Below, piece after piece: positions 33,816-42,084 of a stretch of DNA of 64,000 nt. This stretch comes from Paraburkholderia sp. BCC1885 (GTDB taxonomy: Bacteria; Pseudomonadota; Gammaproteobacteria; Burkholderiales; Burkholderiaceae), in NCBI RefSeq assembly GCF_900996235.1, contig NZ_CAAJGM010000208.1, positions 372,001 to 436,000 of the forward strand, given 5' to 3'. Made by a program: the position numbers and the translations under genes. A model generated the notes under the pieces. The model was not told where the DNA came from, searched no databases, and worked only from the letters and a program-made list of their open reading frames with translations. Every line of letters begins with the position of its first letter. Within the stretch, counting starts at the first letter, position 1.

Positions 33816-34030
33816 GAAACCGTCGCCCTACGAGGATAGGCGACGGGGCCACTGGGGCCGCGCGTCACGCGCGCAGGCCGTCATCGGGCAAAGCACCGGT
33901 TCGTTGCTGCGCCGGCGCTTGAAATCATCGTGTTGCGGGACGGGCCTGCCGTGTGTGTGTCGCAGCCTTACCAGCCGGCTGCGACGCGGGCATCGGTCCC
34001 CATGAGGTAATAAAAGCAGCTTGCGTGCCA
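33816..34030 (-). ncRNA. Candidate small RNA or structured 3' UTR
   Basis: Between an AT-rich stretch (34030-34090, containing TATAAAAATC and TTATATC on the minus strand) and a strong minus-strand terminator lies a GC-rich segment with a perfect nine-pair hairpin, GTCGCAGCC/GGCTGCGAC (33959-33985). No convincing protein is encoded. It could be a free small RNA or the tail of the transcript of the small membrane protein gene upstream on the same strand. No plain -35/-10 pair was established. Confidence 0.3.
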
Positions 34031-34186
34031 ACCTGAAACCCGTCTGTCACACAGATATAAGTCTTTGATTTTTATATTTATTTCTCAGACTTCAGGTTGA
34101 ATGACAAGGTGGGAGGCGATGCGTTACGCCGTAACGTCACGTTACGCGCGGCCCCCACACAGGGGACAGGGGCCGCGCCCGGCTCA

Positions 34187-34333
34187 TCAGCGCAACCAGC
34201 GGCGACGCGGCGCCGGATGGCGCGCACGCAGGGGCGCGCGTCCTGAGTCCTGCGACGACAGCGCCGCGCCGCACACGAGCGCGAGAACGAGCAGGCTCGC
34301 TGCCCACATCCAGTAGGGAATGACGTCGAACAT
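34187..34333 (-). CDS. Small membrane protein of 48 residues
   Basis: A strong ribosome site (CCAAGGAGACCAGCC) precedes an ATG that opens 48 codons. The product begins MFDVIPYWMWAASLLVLALV, giving one transmembrane segment. It ends in a strongly basic tail (RAPLRARHPAPRRRWLR). The positive-inside rule places the tail in the cytoplasm. No family is recognised. Small single-pass proteins with basic tails often modulate membrane complexes. Ribosome site, hydrophobic segment and codon use together support it as a real gene despite its size. Confidence 0.6.
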   Translation of the reverse strand: MFDVIPYWMWAASLLVLALVCGAALSSQDSGRAPLRARHPAPRRRWLR

Positions 34334-34532
34334 GGCTGGTCTCCTTGGTCATGGTTTGCCCAGACAAGCAAACTCCATGCGAAGCGCATTGCCATCGACG
34401 GTGACGACGCTCAGGCCTGCTTCGTAGGTGACGCTGGCCCGGGTCCGAAGCCCCATCTCAAGGACTAGGACTTCCTACAGCGAGCCTGCGGCCGTTTGCA
34501 GCCCCTCCGGCGCCCCTCTTTTCGCCGGGCAT

Positions 34533-34569
34533 AAAAAAACCCGCCTGAAAACATCCCAGGCGGGTTTTT
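34533..34569. terminator. Bidirectional terminator beside bamC
   Basis: AAAAAAA-CCCGCCTG, a nine-base loop, CAGGCGGG-TTTTT: an eight-pair stem with T-runs on both strands. It serves the minus-strand bamC gene that ends 20 bases away. Confidence 0.85.
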
Positions 34570-34588
34570 ACAAGAACCGGACAGCGGA

Positions 34589-35824
34589 TCAGCGCAACTG
34601 ATCGACCACGAGGCTCATGATTTCCTTGGCGGGCGCCGAGGTGTCGACATTGCCCTTTTCGTCCACCACCGCGACGCGGGTCTGATCCGGCGTCACCGCC
34701 CGCACGTTGACGAGATACTTCTTGGCGACCTTTTCGGTCTTACCGTGGATCACCTGGCTCCAGAAGCCCTGCTCAGCCGAAGTCATGTCTTTCGGATCCA
34801 CGTAGCGGATCGCGTACAGGCCGAGCGTGCGGTCGCGGCCGTCGACCGTGAAGTTGCTGCGGTCGAGCGCGAGGCCCACGCGCAGCCAGGCGCGGTCATA
34901 CGGCTCGCCGAGCGTGAGTTCCGTGGCCGTGTACTGCGCCGTGGTGGTCGACGTCGCGGCTGCCGCCCCCTGCTGATCCGGCGTGGCCGGCTGGGTCGAC
35001 ATGGCGACGTTTTCAGCCGCTGCCCTCGCGGCGGCGGAATTCGCCCCCGCGCCCGGCGCCGACTGCGTGCCGGCCGGCGACAGTGCCGTGCTCTGCGTGC
35101 TGGTGGCGGCGGCACGCGAATCGGCCGCGGCCAGCGATGCCATCAGGCGCTTCAGGTATTCCGTCTCGAGGCCCGGATCATTCGGCTTGGGCTGCCAGGT
35201 GCTGGAGTCGTTGTTGGTGCCGGTGAGGGCTTCGCGCATGCCCTTCTGGCTGATGAACACGTAGGTGCCGCCGTTCGGCGCCGCTTCGAGGCGGGTGCGG
35301 TACTTGTTGCGTTCCGACGCCACGTAGGAATTGCCCATCGCCTTCGACAGCGTGTCGCGGATCAGGCCGTCGTTGATCGACGCGTGGGTTTCGTTCCAGT
35401 CCGTCTCCATGACGCCCTTGTCGCGCTGGTCCACCACCAGCAGGAAGCCCTGTTCCTGCCAGAAACGGCGAATCTGCGCCCAGGCCTGATCCGGCGTCTT
35501 GCCGTCGATCACCAGCCAGCTCTCGGTGCCGTCGCGCTGGATATGCATGCCCTGCACTGCCGGGACCACGGTGAGGTCCGAAACCGGCGCCTGTGCCTGC
35601 ACCTGCTTGAGGGTGGACAACGAGGTCTCACCGCCCTGGGGCGGAAGCGAACGCTGATCGGCCGTCTCCTCGATCAGGTTCGGCGGCACGGCCAGTGAAA
35701 CCTGCTTGGATTTGGAGTCGCTCTTGTAGTCAATCTGGGTCGGCGACGAGGTACCGCAGCCGGCGACCAGCCCGCCTGCCATCAGCAATACTGCATACCG
35801 CTTGGTAAGACGAAGATCAGTCAT
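34589..35824 (-). CDS. bamC: Outer membrane assembly lipoprotein BamC
   Basis: This 411-residue lipoprotein of the BAM complex inserts beta-barrel proteins in the outer membrane. The lipobox is LVAGC (Cys23), followed by the unstructured BamD-binding segment (IDYKSDSKSKQVSLAVPPNL). Two helix-grip domains follow (GTESWLVIDGKTPDQAWAQIRRFWQEQGF; TLGEPYDRAWLRVGLALDRSNF). An Ala/Thr/Ser-rich linker of about 60 residues between them makes it longer than the E. coli protein. In many betaproteobacteria bamC follows dapA; here the 440 bases upstream contain no dapA, so that linkage is not seen in this window. Confidence 0.92.
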   Translation of the reverse strand: MTDLRLTKRYAVLLMAGGLVAGCGTSSPTQIDYKSDSKSKQVSLAVPPNLIEETADQRSLPPQGGETSLSTLKQVQAQAPVSDLTVVPAVQGMHIQRDGTESWLVIDGKTPDQAWAQIRRFWQEQGFLLVVDQRDKGVMETDWNETHASINDGLIRDTLSKAMGNSYVASERNKYRTRLEAAPNGGTYVFISQKGMREALTGTNNDSSTWQPKPNDPGLETEYLKRLMASLAAADSRAAATSTQSTALSPAGTQSAPGAGANSAAARAAAENVAMSTQPATPDQQGAAAATSTTTAQYTATELTLGEPYDRAWLRVGLALDRSNFTVDGRDRTLGLYAIRYVDPKDMTSAEQGFWSQVIHGKTEKVAKKYLVNVRAVTPDQTRVAVVDEKGNVDTSAPAKEIMSLVVDQLR

Positions 35825-36265
35825 GTTCAGGGAATCCTTCCGCTACGCCACGGCAAGTTTCCGTGGATCAACCCGTTATTTTACCGATCCCGGACGCTCA
35901 TGTGCAAAAAGCCGGTTTGACGGCCACTTTATGAGGTCGCCGGGTCGCGTTTAGCCCTCGGTTTGAAGCCTCGGCACAGGGCTTGAGGACGCGCTGAAAC
36001 CGTCCCGTTCCTGCAAGAAAACCTGCGTCAAAAACATTCAAGCAGTGCGTGGCGCGGACACGATTTAACATTTCACAACATTCCCCACATCAATGTCAGA
36101 TCATCCTGACGGGGACACCATGTCATTGTTTTGAAAGGTAATTCCAGACCCAGCTACCGTTCTTTTTGATATTCCAAAAAAGGCCGTTCTACCCCGCCAG
36201 CATTGATCAGGAAACCTGAGTGATATCTTGAATTGGTCATCCCGAAAAGAACGAAGAGGTCGGCC
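35825..36265. other. Divergent region between bamC and the DUF2844 gene
   Basis: No gene was recognised in these 441 bases. Features are a TCAGATCATCCTGA inverted repeat near 36099-36112 and an AT-rich tract around 36060-36130 likely to hold the promoter of the DUF2844-DUF3443 operon. Confidence 0.35.
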
Positions 36266-36742
36266 ATGAAGATTCCGAGGAGCATCCCCCTGTCTGTTTT
36301 TGGAGGCGTCGCGTTGTCGGCGACGCTGACCCTGTCACTTCCCGCAACCGACGCCCGCGCGGCGCTCGGCGACACCACCGCCGCCGTGGCGGGGTCCGCC
36401 AACGCCGCGCCGGTCGCGCTGCTCAACGGCGCGGTGCAGATGCGCACCCAGGTCGACGCGGGCGGCACGACGATCCACGAATACGCGTCGAGCACCGGCC
36501 AGATCTTCGCCTACACCTGGCAGGGGCCGACCATGCCCGACCTGCCGGCATTGCTCGGCGCCTACAACGCCTCCTACCGGACCGGCGCGGCGGCCACCGC
36601 CGCGAGCCAGGACCTGCACGAGTCGCGCGTCGCCCAGTCCGACGTGATCGTCGAGTCGGGCGGCCAGATGCGCAGCTACGTGGGCCGCGCCTGGCTGCCG
36701 GCCGCGCTGCCCGCCGGCGTCACTTCCGCCGATCTGCCCTGA
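36266..36742 (+). CDS. DUF2844 secreted protein
   Basis: This 158-residue exported protein has a signal peptide ending near ATDARAALG. The mature domain has the DUF2844 pattern: GTTIHEYASSTGQIFAYTWQGPTMPDL, then ALLGAYNASY, then QSDVIVESGGQMRSYVGRAWLP. The function is unknown. It is the first gene of a two-gene unit, 12 bases before the DUF3443 gene, a pairing frequent in Burkholderia. If the partner is an aspartic protease, this protein could be its inhibitor, chaperone or substrate (inference). Confidence 0.8.
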   Translation: MKIPRSIPLSVFGGVALSATLTLSLPATDARAALGDTTAAVAGSANAAPVALLNGAVQMRTQVDAGGTTIHEYASSTGQIFAYTWQGPTMPDLPALLGAYNASYRTGAAATAASQDLHESRVAQSDVIVESGGQMRSYVGRAWLPAALPAGVTSADLP

Positions 36743-36754
36743 AGGAGCCCCATC

Positions 36755-38029
36755 ATGCCAACCCGCACGATCTTCCTGCTCCTGCTTTGCAGCTCGCTGG
36801 CCAGCTTCCTCGCCGCATGTGGCGGCGGCGGTGGAGGCGGTTCCGGATCCACCGCTTCCATCGGCTCGCCCGCCCCAGCCTCCGCACCGGCGGCGCCCTC
36901 CGGCCCGGCTAGCGCGCCGGCCGCCAGCACGCCGGCGACGGTTCCCCAATCCAGCACGCCGAATGTCCAGCCGATCGCCGTCACCACGGCGCCCGGCCAG
37001 ACCCGCAATATGCTGACCACGAGCGTCACGATCTGCACGCCCGGCACCAGCAACTGCGCGACCATCGACAACATTCAGGTCGACACCGGCTCGCAGGGCC
37101 TGCGCGTGCTGGCCTCGGCCGTGCCGGCCAGCCTGCAACTGGCGGCATTACCGTCCGGCAGCGGCACGGCCGGCGAGTGCGCCGTGTTTGGCGGCGGCTA
37201 TACCTGGGGAGCGGTGCGCAGCGCGGATGTGCGCATGGCTGGCCAGCTTGCCGCGTCGCTGCCCATCCAGTTGATCGCCGACCCCAGCGTCCCCACCGTG
37301 CCGACCGACTGCGCCGGTTCGGGCCTCGCCATGCAGACCAACGCGACCTTGCGCAGCAACGGCATCCTCGGCGTCGGCCTGTTCTCGGCGGACTGCGGCG
37401 GCGGCTGCGTCAATTCGGCTCTGCCGCGCTGGTACTACAGTTGCACGGCAGGCGGCGCCTGCCAGGGAAGCACGCAGCCGCTCGCCCAGCAGGTGACGAA
37501 TCCGGTGGGCGCCTTCCCGCTCGACAACAACGGCGTCGTCATCGACCTGCCGGCGATCGCCGCCGGTGGCGCGGCGTCGGTCACGGGGTCGCTGATTTTC
37601 GGCATCGGCACCCAGGCCAACAACGTACTGGGCGGCGCCACGGTGCTGCGGGCCAACGCCGCGAGCGGCTACGTGAGCACGGTCAGCGGCGGCCAGACCT
37701 ACTCGCAAAGCTATCTGGACAGCGGCTCGAATGCGCTGTTCATCGCCAATGCCGGCCTGTCCCAATGCGGCCTGTGGTACTGCCCGGCCACGCCGGTATC
37801 GGCCACGGCGAGCATCGCCGGAATCGACGGCACAGCCTCCACCGTCGCCTATTCGGTCGGCAATGCGACGACGCTTCTCGCCACCACGAATAACGCCTTC
37901 GACAATCTCGCCGGCGTCACCGGCAGCAGCTTCGGCTGGGGCCTGCCGTTTTTCTACGGCCGGCGCATTTACACCGCAATCGAGGCGCGCCTGACCTCGG
38001 CGGGCAACGGTCCGTACTACGCGTTCTGA
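36755..38029 (+). CDS. DUF3443 lipoprotein, pepsin-like two-lobed aspartic protease candidate
   Basis: This 424-residue protein has a lipobox LAACGG (Cys22) and a Gly/Ser/Pro/Ala linker to about residue 72. Two active-site-like motifs stand in order: VDTGSQGLRV with Asp110 and YLDSGSNALFI with Asp322. The first lobe has a flap-like FGGGYTWG stretch (146-152) and NGILGVGLF (202-210), similar to pepsin's DGILGL. The second lobe has SLIFGIGT. The C-terminus (FGWGLPFFYGRRIYTAIEAR) aligns in style with pepsin's ILGDVFIRQYYTVFDR. Family DUF3443 has no assigned function. AAGGAG precedes the start, and it is coupled with the DUF2844 gene. Confidence 0.75.
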   Translation: MPTRTIFLLLLCSSLASFLAACGGGGGGGSGSTASIGSPAPASAPAAPSGPASAPAASTPATVPQSSTPNVQPIAVTTAPGQTRNMLTTSVTICTPGTSNCATIDNIQVDTGSQGLRVLASAVPASLQLAALPSGSGTAGECAVFGGGYTWGAVRSADVRMAGQLAASLPIQLIADPSVPTVPTDCAGSGLAMQTNATLRSNGILGVGLFSADCGGGCVNSALPRWYYSCTAGGACQGSTQPLAQQVTNPVGAFPLDNNGVVIDLPAIAAGGAASVTGSLIFGIGTQANNVLGGATVLRANAASGYVSTVSGGQTYSQSYLDSGSNALFIANAGLSQCGLWYCPATPVSATASIAGIDGTASTVAYSVGNATTLLATTNNAFDNLAGVTGSSFGWGLPFFYGRRIYTAIEARLTSAGNGPYYAF

Positions 38030-38335
38030 GCGTCAAGCACTTCGCTTCGCCTTCCGCTCGCTTCGGCGCCGGAAGGCTGAAGCCTGCCCGGTCGCCGCTC
38101 GGGCCCGGTCAGATTCCCGAGCGCGATTTCAGCATCGCGTTGTCAGGGCGTTAATCAGTACAAGGATTATCTGGCGCGCGTCGACGGATGGGATGTGTTC
38201 CTGAGCCCGTTCGCGTTGGGCGATACTCGAGCGCGCCGGCATCTGCGCCAAGGGCGGCGGGCGTGCCGGGCGCCTGACCATCAGTGATGAACTCCCGCCG
38301 CTGGATACCGCGCGTGCCGCTATAAGGCTGCGGCT
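38030..38335. other. Intergenic region with gene debris
   Basis: Apart from a short glycosyltransferase-like remnant (annotated separately) no feature was recognised. An imperfect inverted repeat (AGCGTCAAGC...GCTTGAAG type) is absent, so no clear terminator ends the DUF3443 gene. Confidence 0.35.
38153..38227 (+). pseudogene. Possible glycosyltransferase remnant (HMW1C-like)
   Basis: Twenty-five codons read QYKDYLARVDGWDVFLSPF followed by ALGDT. They resemble the YLxRLxxCDVFLSPFPFGNT stretch of HMW1C/SPINDLY-type glycosyltransferases. The frame lacks a start and stops soon after with no further similarity, so this is at most debris of a deleted gene. The evidence is a short motif only. Confidence 0.3.
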
Positions 38336-38917
38336 TTATTCTGCGGTTCCGCTGGCGGCGCTGTCGGTCTGCACGAGTTCCTTGGGCGCGAGCCAGCGGA
38401 ACGATGCCAGATCCAGGCCAGTGAACGTGCACTCTGCGGCCACGGCCTTCACCAGTTTCTTGGGTTTGATGGGTTTGCCGCTAGCCAGCGTCGCGGAGGC
38501 GCCCGATGCGGCAGCCAGCGCCGTGGCGGGTGCGGAAGCTGTGGTCGCGGCGGATGCCGCGCCCGGTGCGGATGCAAGCTGCGTCGCAGATCCTGCCCTG
38601 GCTCCCGATGCCGCCGTCACCTTGGCAGCCGCAGGCGCTCCCGCCACCTTCGGCGCCGAAGCCGCCGCTTCCGCGGCGGTCTGCATCCGCGAGAGTGAAG
38701 CCTCGACCACGACCCGCGTGCCGTCGATGCCCGTGCCGCGGTGGTCGATGGAGAGCTTGCCGGCGGTTGCGTCGATCAACTGCTCGGGCGGCACGTCGGC
38801 CAGCTTGCTGCGCATCATCTGTTCGCACGCGTCGGTGTTCTTGTAGACGGCCGTACATCCTGCCAGCAGAACGGCGGCGAGGGTAGCGCATGCGAGAGAC
38901 AGGGTGCGGATCTTCAT
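38336..38917 (-). CDS. Ala-rich lipoprotein
   Basis: This 193-residue lipoprotein has a signal ending in AVLLAGCTAV. An N-terminal folded part (TDACEQMMRSKLADVPPEQLIDA, then GTGIDGTRVVVEASL) is followed by an Ala/Ser/Thr-rich stretch of about 85 residues that is likely disordered. A C-terminal segment (ECTFTGLDLASFRWLAP) contains the third Cys. The ATG was chosen for the signal peptide; the frame continues upstream without export features. No family is recognised. The two Cys residues in the folded parts may form a disulfide joining the ends. Confidence 0.68.
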   Translation of the reverse strand: MKIRTLSLACATLAAVLLAGCTAVYKNTDACEQMMRSKLADVPPEQLIDATAGKLSIDHRGTGIDGTRVVVEASLSRMQTAAEAAASAPKVAGAPAAAKVTAASGARAGSATQLASAPGAASAATTASAPATALAAASGASATLASGKPIKPKKLVKAVAAECTFTGLDLASFRWLAPKELVQTDSAASGTAE

Positions 38918-39107
38918 TGATATTCCGATTTTCAGGCTGTCGGCATTGTAGCGTAAGGGCCGCGCGGCAGGCGTCGCCGCGCCGGGGCGCGAAAGCGCCG
39001 CGCTGCTGGCAGAATGGCGGCTCGCTTCTCTAGAAACGCCGGGCCGCGCCGGATCTTGCCGATGGCCTGCCCGGTCCGCCATTCCGTGCCGTACCCGGAC
39101 CGTCCGC

Positions 39108-39719
39108 ATGCTCAGTCTCGTCGTCCTTGCCATTGGCGCGTTCGCCGCCACCAATATCGACAACCTGTTTGTCCTGCTGGCGTTCGTCGCCGAAGCGCGC
39201 GGCTCGAAACGACGGGTCATCGCCGGTCAGTACGCGGGTTCGCTGGTGCTGATCGCAATCGCGATCGGTCTCGCCGAGATGTTGCGCAGCCTGCCGCCCG
39301 GCTATGTCGGCGTGCTGGGGATGCTGCCGATCGGCGTCGGCCTCGTCAAGGCGTGGACGCGCTTTGGATTTGGCTCGCGAGCGGCGGGCGACACGGCGTC
39401 GGACGCCTCTGCGGCCACGCCGGCGGGATCGTCATGGCTGACCGTGGCCGGCGTCGCCATCGCCAACGGCTCGGACAATCTCGCCGTGTATGTGCCGCTT
39501 TATGCGGGACATACACGCCTCGATTGCGTGGCGATCTCGTGCGTGTTCGTCGTGCTGATCGGCCTATGGTGCCGCGGCGCCATCTGGCTGGTCGGACATC
39601 CCTTGCTGGGCGCGCCGATCCGCCGCTACGGCACCGCCTTGCTGCCGTTCATTCTGCTCGTGATCGGCGTCTCGGTGATCGTGCAGAACGATACACTGCG
39701 CGTGCTGTTCGGGATCTGA
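39108..39719 (+). CDS. CadD-family cadmium resistance/permease protein
   Basis: This 203-residue membrane protein has about six helices. It has the repeated acidic-polar helix motifs of the CadD/LysE-like superfamily: AFAATNIDNLFVLLAFV in helix 1 and VAIANGSDNLAVYVPLY in helix 4, so two related halves with N-x-D-N. CadD proteins of staphylococci give cadmium tolerance, possibly by export. Gram-negative members are little studied and other cations or amines are possible. No metal-responsive regulator gene is next to it. Confidence 0.75.
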   Translation: MLSLVVLAIGAFAATNIDNLFVLLAFVAEARGSKRRVIAGQYAGSLVLIAIAIGLAEMLRSLPPGYVGVLGMLPIGVGLVKAWTRFGFGSRAAGDTASDASAATPAGSSWLTVAGVAIANGSDNLAVYVPLYAGHTRLDCVAISCVFVVLIGLWCRGAIWLVGHPLLGAPIRRYGTALLPFILLVIGVSVIVQNDTLRVLFGI

Positions 39720-39820
39720 GAGGATCGGGGAGTGTCTGCGAGCCGCCGCCGTTTTGCCCACGCCGGCGTGCTCGAACCAGCGTGTTCAAATTTAGTTGCG
39801 CCAGCTAATCGCGTTTCCGC

Positions 39821-40138
39821 TCAGTTCGCCGGGGCCTGCTGCACCGAGCCATGCACGCCGGCCAACGGCGCGCCGTAACCGCCCGCCTCGGCATTGTTCG
39901 GCAAGCCGTTGGCAAGCTGCGCGCGCGGGTCAACCGGGTTGAGATTCATCTCCCCGGCTTGCTGATTGCCATGCGACGGATATTCGCTACCGAGCGGCGC
40001 ATTCGGCATCAACTGCCGTCCGTTTTGCGGCGCGTTGACGTCGTCCTGCGGCGAGAGACCCTGGGCGCCCGCGTGGGCGGCGACGCCAAATGCGGCCGCG
40101 CACAGAACGGCCTGCAAGAGTTTCGATGTTAGCTTCAT
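39821..40138 (-). CDS. Small exported protein
   Basis: This 105-residue protein has a cleavable signal peptide (MKLTSKLLQAVLCAAAFGVAAHAGA). A polar, Asn/Gln/Pro/Gly-rich mature part of about 80 residues follows, without Cys, probably disordered. The motif DPRAQLANGLPNNAEAGGYGAPL is repeated loosely. GGAGGCATC precedes the ATG. No family is recognised; similar short exported proteins are frequent in Burkholderia. Confidence 0.6.
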   Translation of the reverse strand: MKLTSKLLQAVLCAAAFGVAAHAGAQGLSPQDDVNAPQNGRQLMPNAPLGSEYPSHGNQQAGEMNLNPVDPRAQLANGLPNNAEAGGYGAPLAGVHGSVQQAPAN

Positions 40139-40455
40139 GATGCCTCCGGAAAAGTCACTGAGTTACTGCCACTGAGTTACTGCGTCACTCAAGAAGGTCG
40201 CGCATGATTCGCGCCTGATCGAACGGAATTCAAGGTTCGTTGCAACCCGCTTCGTTCAAGCCTTACTTACCAGCATAGCCGAGCCAAACCGCGCTTGCCG
40301 GGTATCAAGGCACCGCTTGTCAAACTTATACGCAGCATCTGCCCGAACGGTTTCAGATAACCTAACCCGACGGACCCATTGCGTTACCAAAGCGGCGCAT
40401 TTACGTGCGTTTCATGCTCGTTTCAGGGGCGATATCCGAGCACCCACAGCCAACA
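40139..40455. other. Intergenic region
   Basis: Close to the small exported gene is a direct repeat (GTCACTGAGTTACTGC / CCACTGAGTTACTGC, 40154-40183). No gene or terminator was recognised in the remaining bases. Confidence 0.35.
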
Positions 40456-41787
40456 TCAACGCGGGAAAAAGCGGTTCTCCGGCCGCGGCAAACCCAGGTT
40501 TTCGCGCAAGGTCGTGCCTTCATATTCGCGGCGGAAAATGCCTCTGCGCTGCAGTTCCGGAATCACCTTGTCGACAAAATCGTCGAGGCCGCCCGGCAGA
40601 TGCGAGAACATCACGTTAAAGCCGTCTGACCCTTCGCCGACAAGCCACGCCTCCATCTGATCGGCGATCATGCCGGGCGTGCCCACCATCTCCAGTCCCG
40701 AATAGCCACCCATGCGCTGCGCCAGTTGACGAATCGTCAGCTTGTCGCGCTCGGCCCACTCCACCACGCGCTGCCGGCTGGTGCGGCTCGCATTGCTTTC
40801 GGGGATCTCAGGCAGCGGACCATCGGGATCGAAGCCCGAGACATCGTGCCCAAGCGCGATGGAAAGCGAGGCAATGCCGCTGTCGTAATGCACGAAAGTG
40901 TCCAGACGTGCGCGCTTTTCGAGCGCCTCGTCGAGTGTGTCGCCTACCACCACGAAGGCGGCGGGCAGGATCTTCATATGGTCGCGTGGCCGTCCGAGTT
41001 TCTCCATGCGGCCTTTCACGTCAGCGTAAAAACGCTGGCCCTGCTCGAGCGTGGTTTGCGCGGTGAACACGGCCTCGGCGGTTTCGGCGGCAATCTGCCG
41101 TCCCGCTTCCGACGATCCGGCCTGCACGATCACGGGCCAGCCCTGCACCGGCCGCGCGATGTTGAGCGGTCCGCGCACCGAATAATATTGGCCCTTGTGA
41201 TCGAGCACATGCAGCTTGTCCGGATCGAAGAAAATGCCGGATTCGACGTCGCGAATTAGCGCGTCATCGGCCCAGCTATCCCAGAGGCCAGTGACGACAT
41301 CGAAGAATTCTCGGGCGCGGCGATATCGTTCGTCGTGCTCAACATGTTCTTCGAGACCGAAGTTGAGCGCCGCGTCGGGATTCGACGTCGTCACCAGATT
41401 CCAGCCGGCACGTCCCCCGCTAATATGATCGAGCGAGGCGAAACGGCGCGCCACGTGATACGGCGCATCGAATGTCGTGGATGCCGTCGCGATCAGGCCC
41501 AACCGTTCAGTCACGGCCGCAAGGGCCGGCAGCAAGGTCATCGGTTCGAATGAGGTCACCGTATGGCTGCGCTTTAGCGCCGCGATCGGCATGTTGAGCA
41601 CGGCGAGATGATCGGCCATGAAGAAGGCGTCGAAGCGGCCGCGTTCGAGCGTCTGCGCAAAACGCTTCATGTGCGCGAAGTTGAAATTGGCATCCGGGTA
41701 AGCGCCCGGATAGCGCCAGGCGCCGGTGTGAATCGTCACCGGCCGCATGAAGGCGCCGAGACGCAACTGCCGTGGTTGAGCTGACAT
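40456..41787 (-). CDS. FMN-dependent LLM monooxygenase (NtaA/SnaA/DszA type)
   Basis: This 443-residue luciferase-like monooxygenase shows the NtaA/SnaA/DszA subgroup signatures: GAWRYPGAYPDANFNF near the start, FFMADHLAV, LDHISGGRAGWNLVTT, YRRAREFFDVVTGLW, VQAGSSEAGRQIAA and FNVMFSHLPGGLDDF. Relatives use reduced flavin from a separate reductase to oxidise chelators, dibenzothiophene sulfone or sulfonated and other sulfur compounds. Placed 1.3 kb from a sulfonate-type importer, a role in releasing sulfur from organosulfur substrates is likely but not proven. No flavin reductase gene is in the vicinity. Confidence 0.82.
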   Translation of the reverse strand: MSAQPRQLRLGAFMRPVTIHTGAWRYPGAYPDANFNFAHMKRFAQTLERGRFDAFFMADHLAVLNMPIAALKRSHTVTSFEPMTLLPALAAVTERLGLIATASTTFDAPYHVARRFASLDHISGGRAGWNLVTTSNPDAALNFGLEEHVEHDERYRRAREFFDVVTGLWDSWADDALIRDVESGIFFDPDKLHVLDHKGQYYSVRGPLNIARPVQGWPVIVQAGSSEAGRQIAAETAEAVFTAQTTLEQGQRFYADVKGRMEKLGRPRDHMKILPAAFVVVGDTLDEALEKRARLDTFVHYDSGIASLSIALGHDVSGFDPDGPLPEIPESNASRTSRQRVVEWAERDKLTIRQLAQRMGGYSGLEMVGTPGMIADQMEAWLVGEGSDGFNVMFSHLPGGLDDFVDKVIPELQRRGIFRREYEGTTLRENLGLPRPENRFFPR

Positions 41788-42084
41788 AAAAGCGATCTCC
41801 GCGTGATTCGATAAGCGCGTATCACCCTACGGGCGATGCGGGATTGTGGGGCTTGCATGACCCGGTGTGCGACGCCGTGCGTGGCATGTACGCAGGGAAC
41901 TCGCGAAATAACATACGCTGAATCCGCCGCGCCTGCAGACTGCATGCACTGACTAGCGTGTAAAGCCCGCGTGCAAAGCGCGCCGCAAACGCTTATCGTT
42001 AGGCCTGTTGCCGTTTTGCCCATACGTTTTGCTCACAACGTTGCCCATAATCATCCCGGCTCACTCGAACCCACATCAGGCGCC

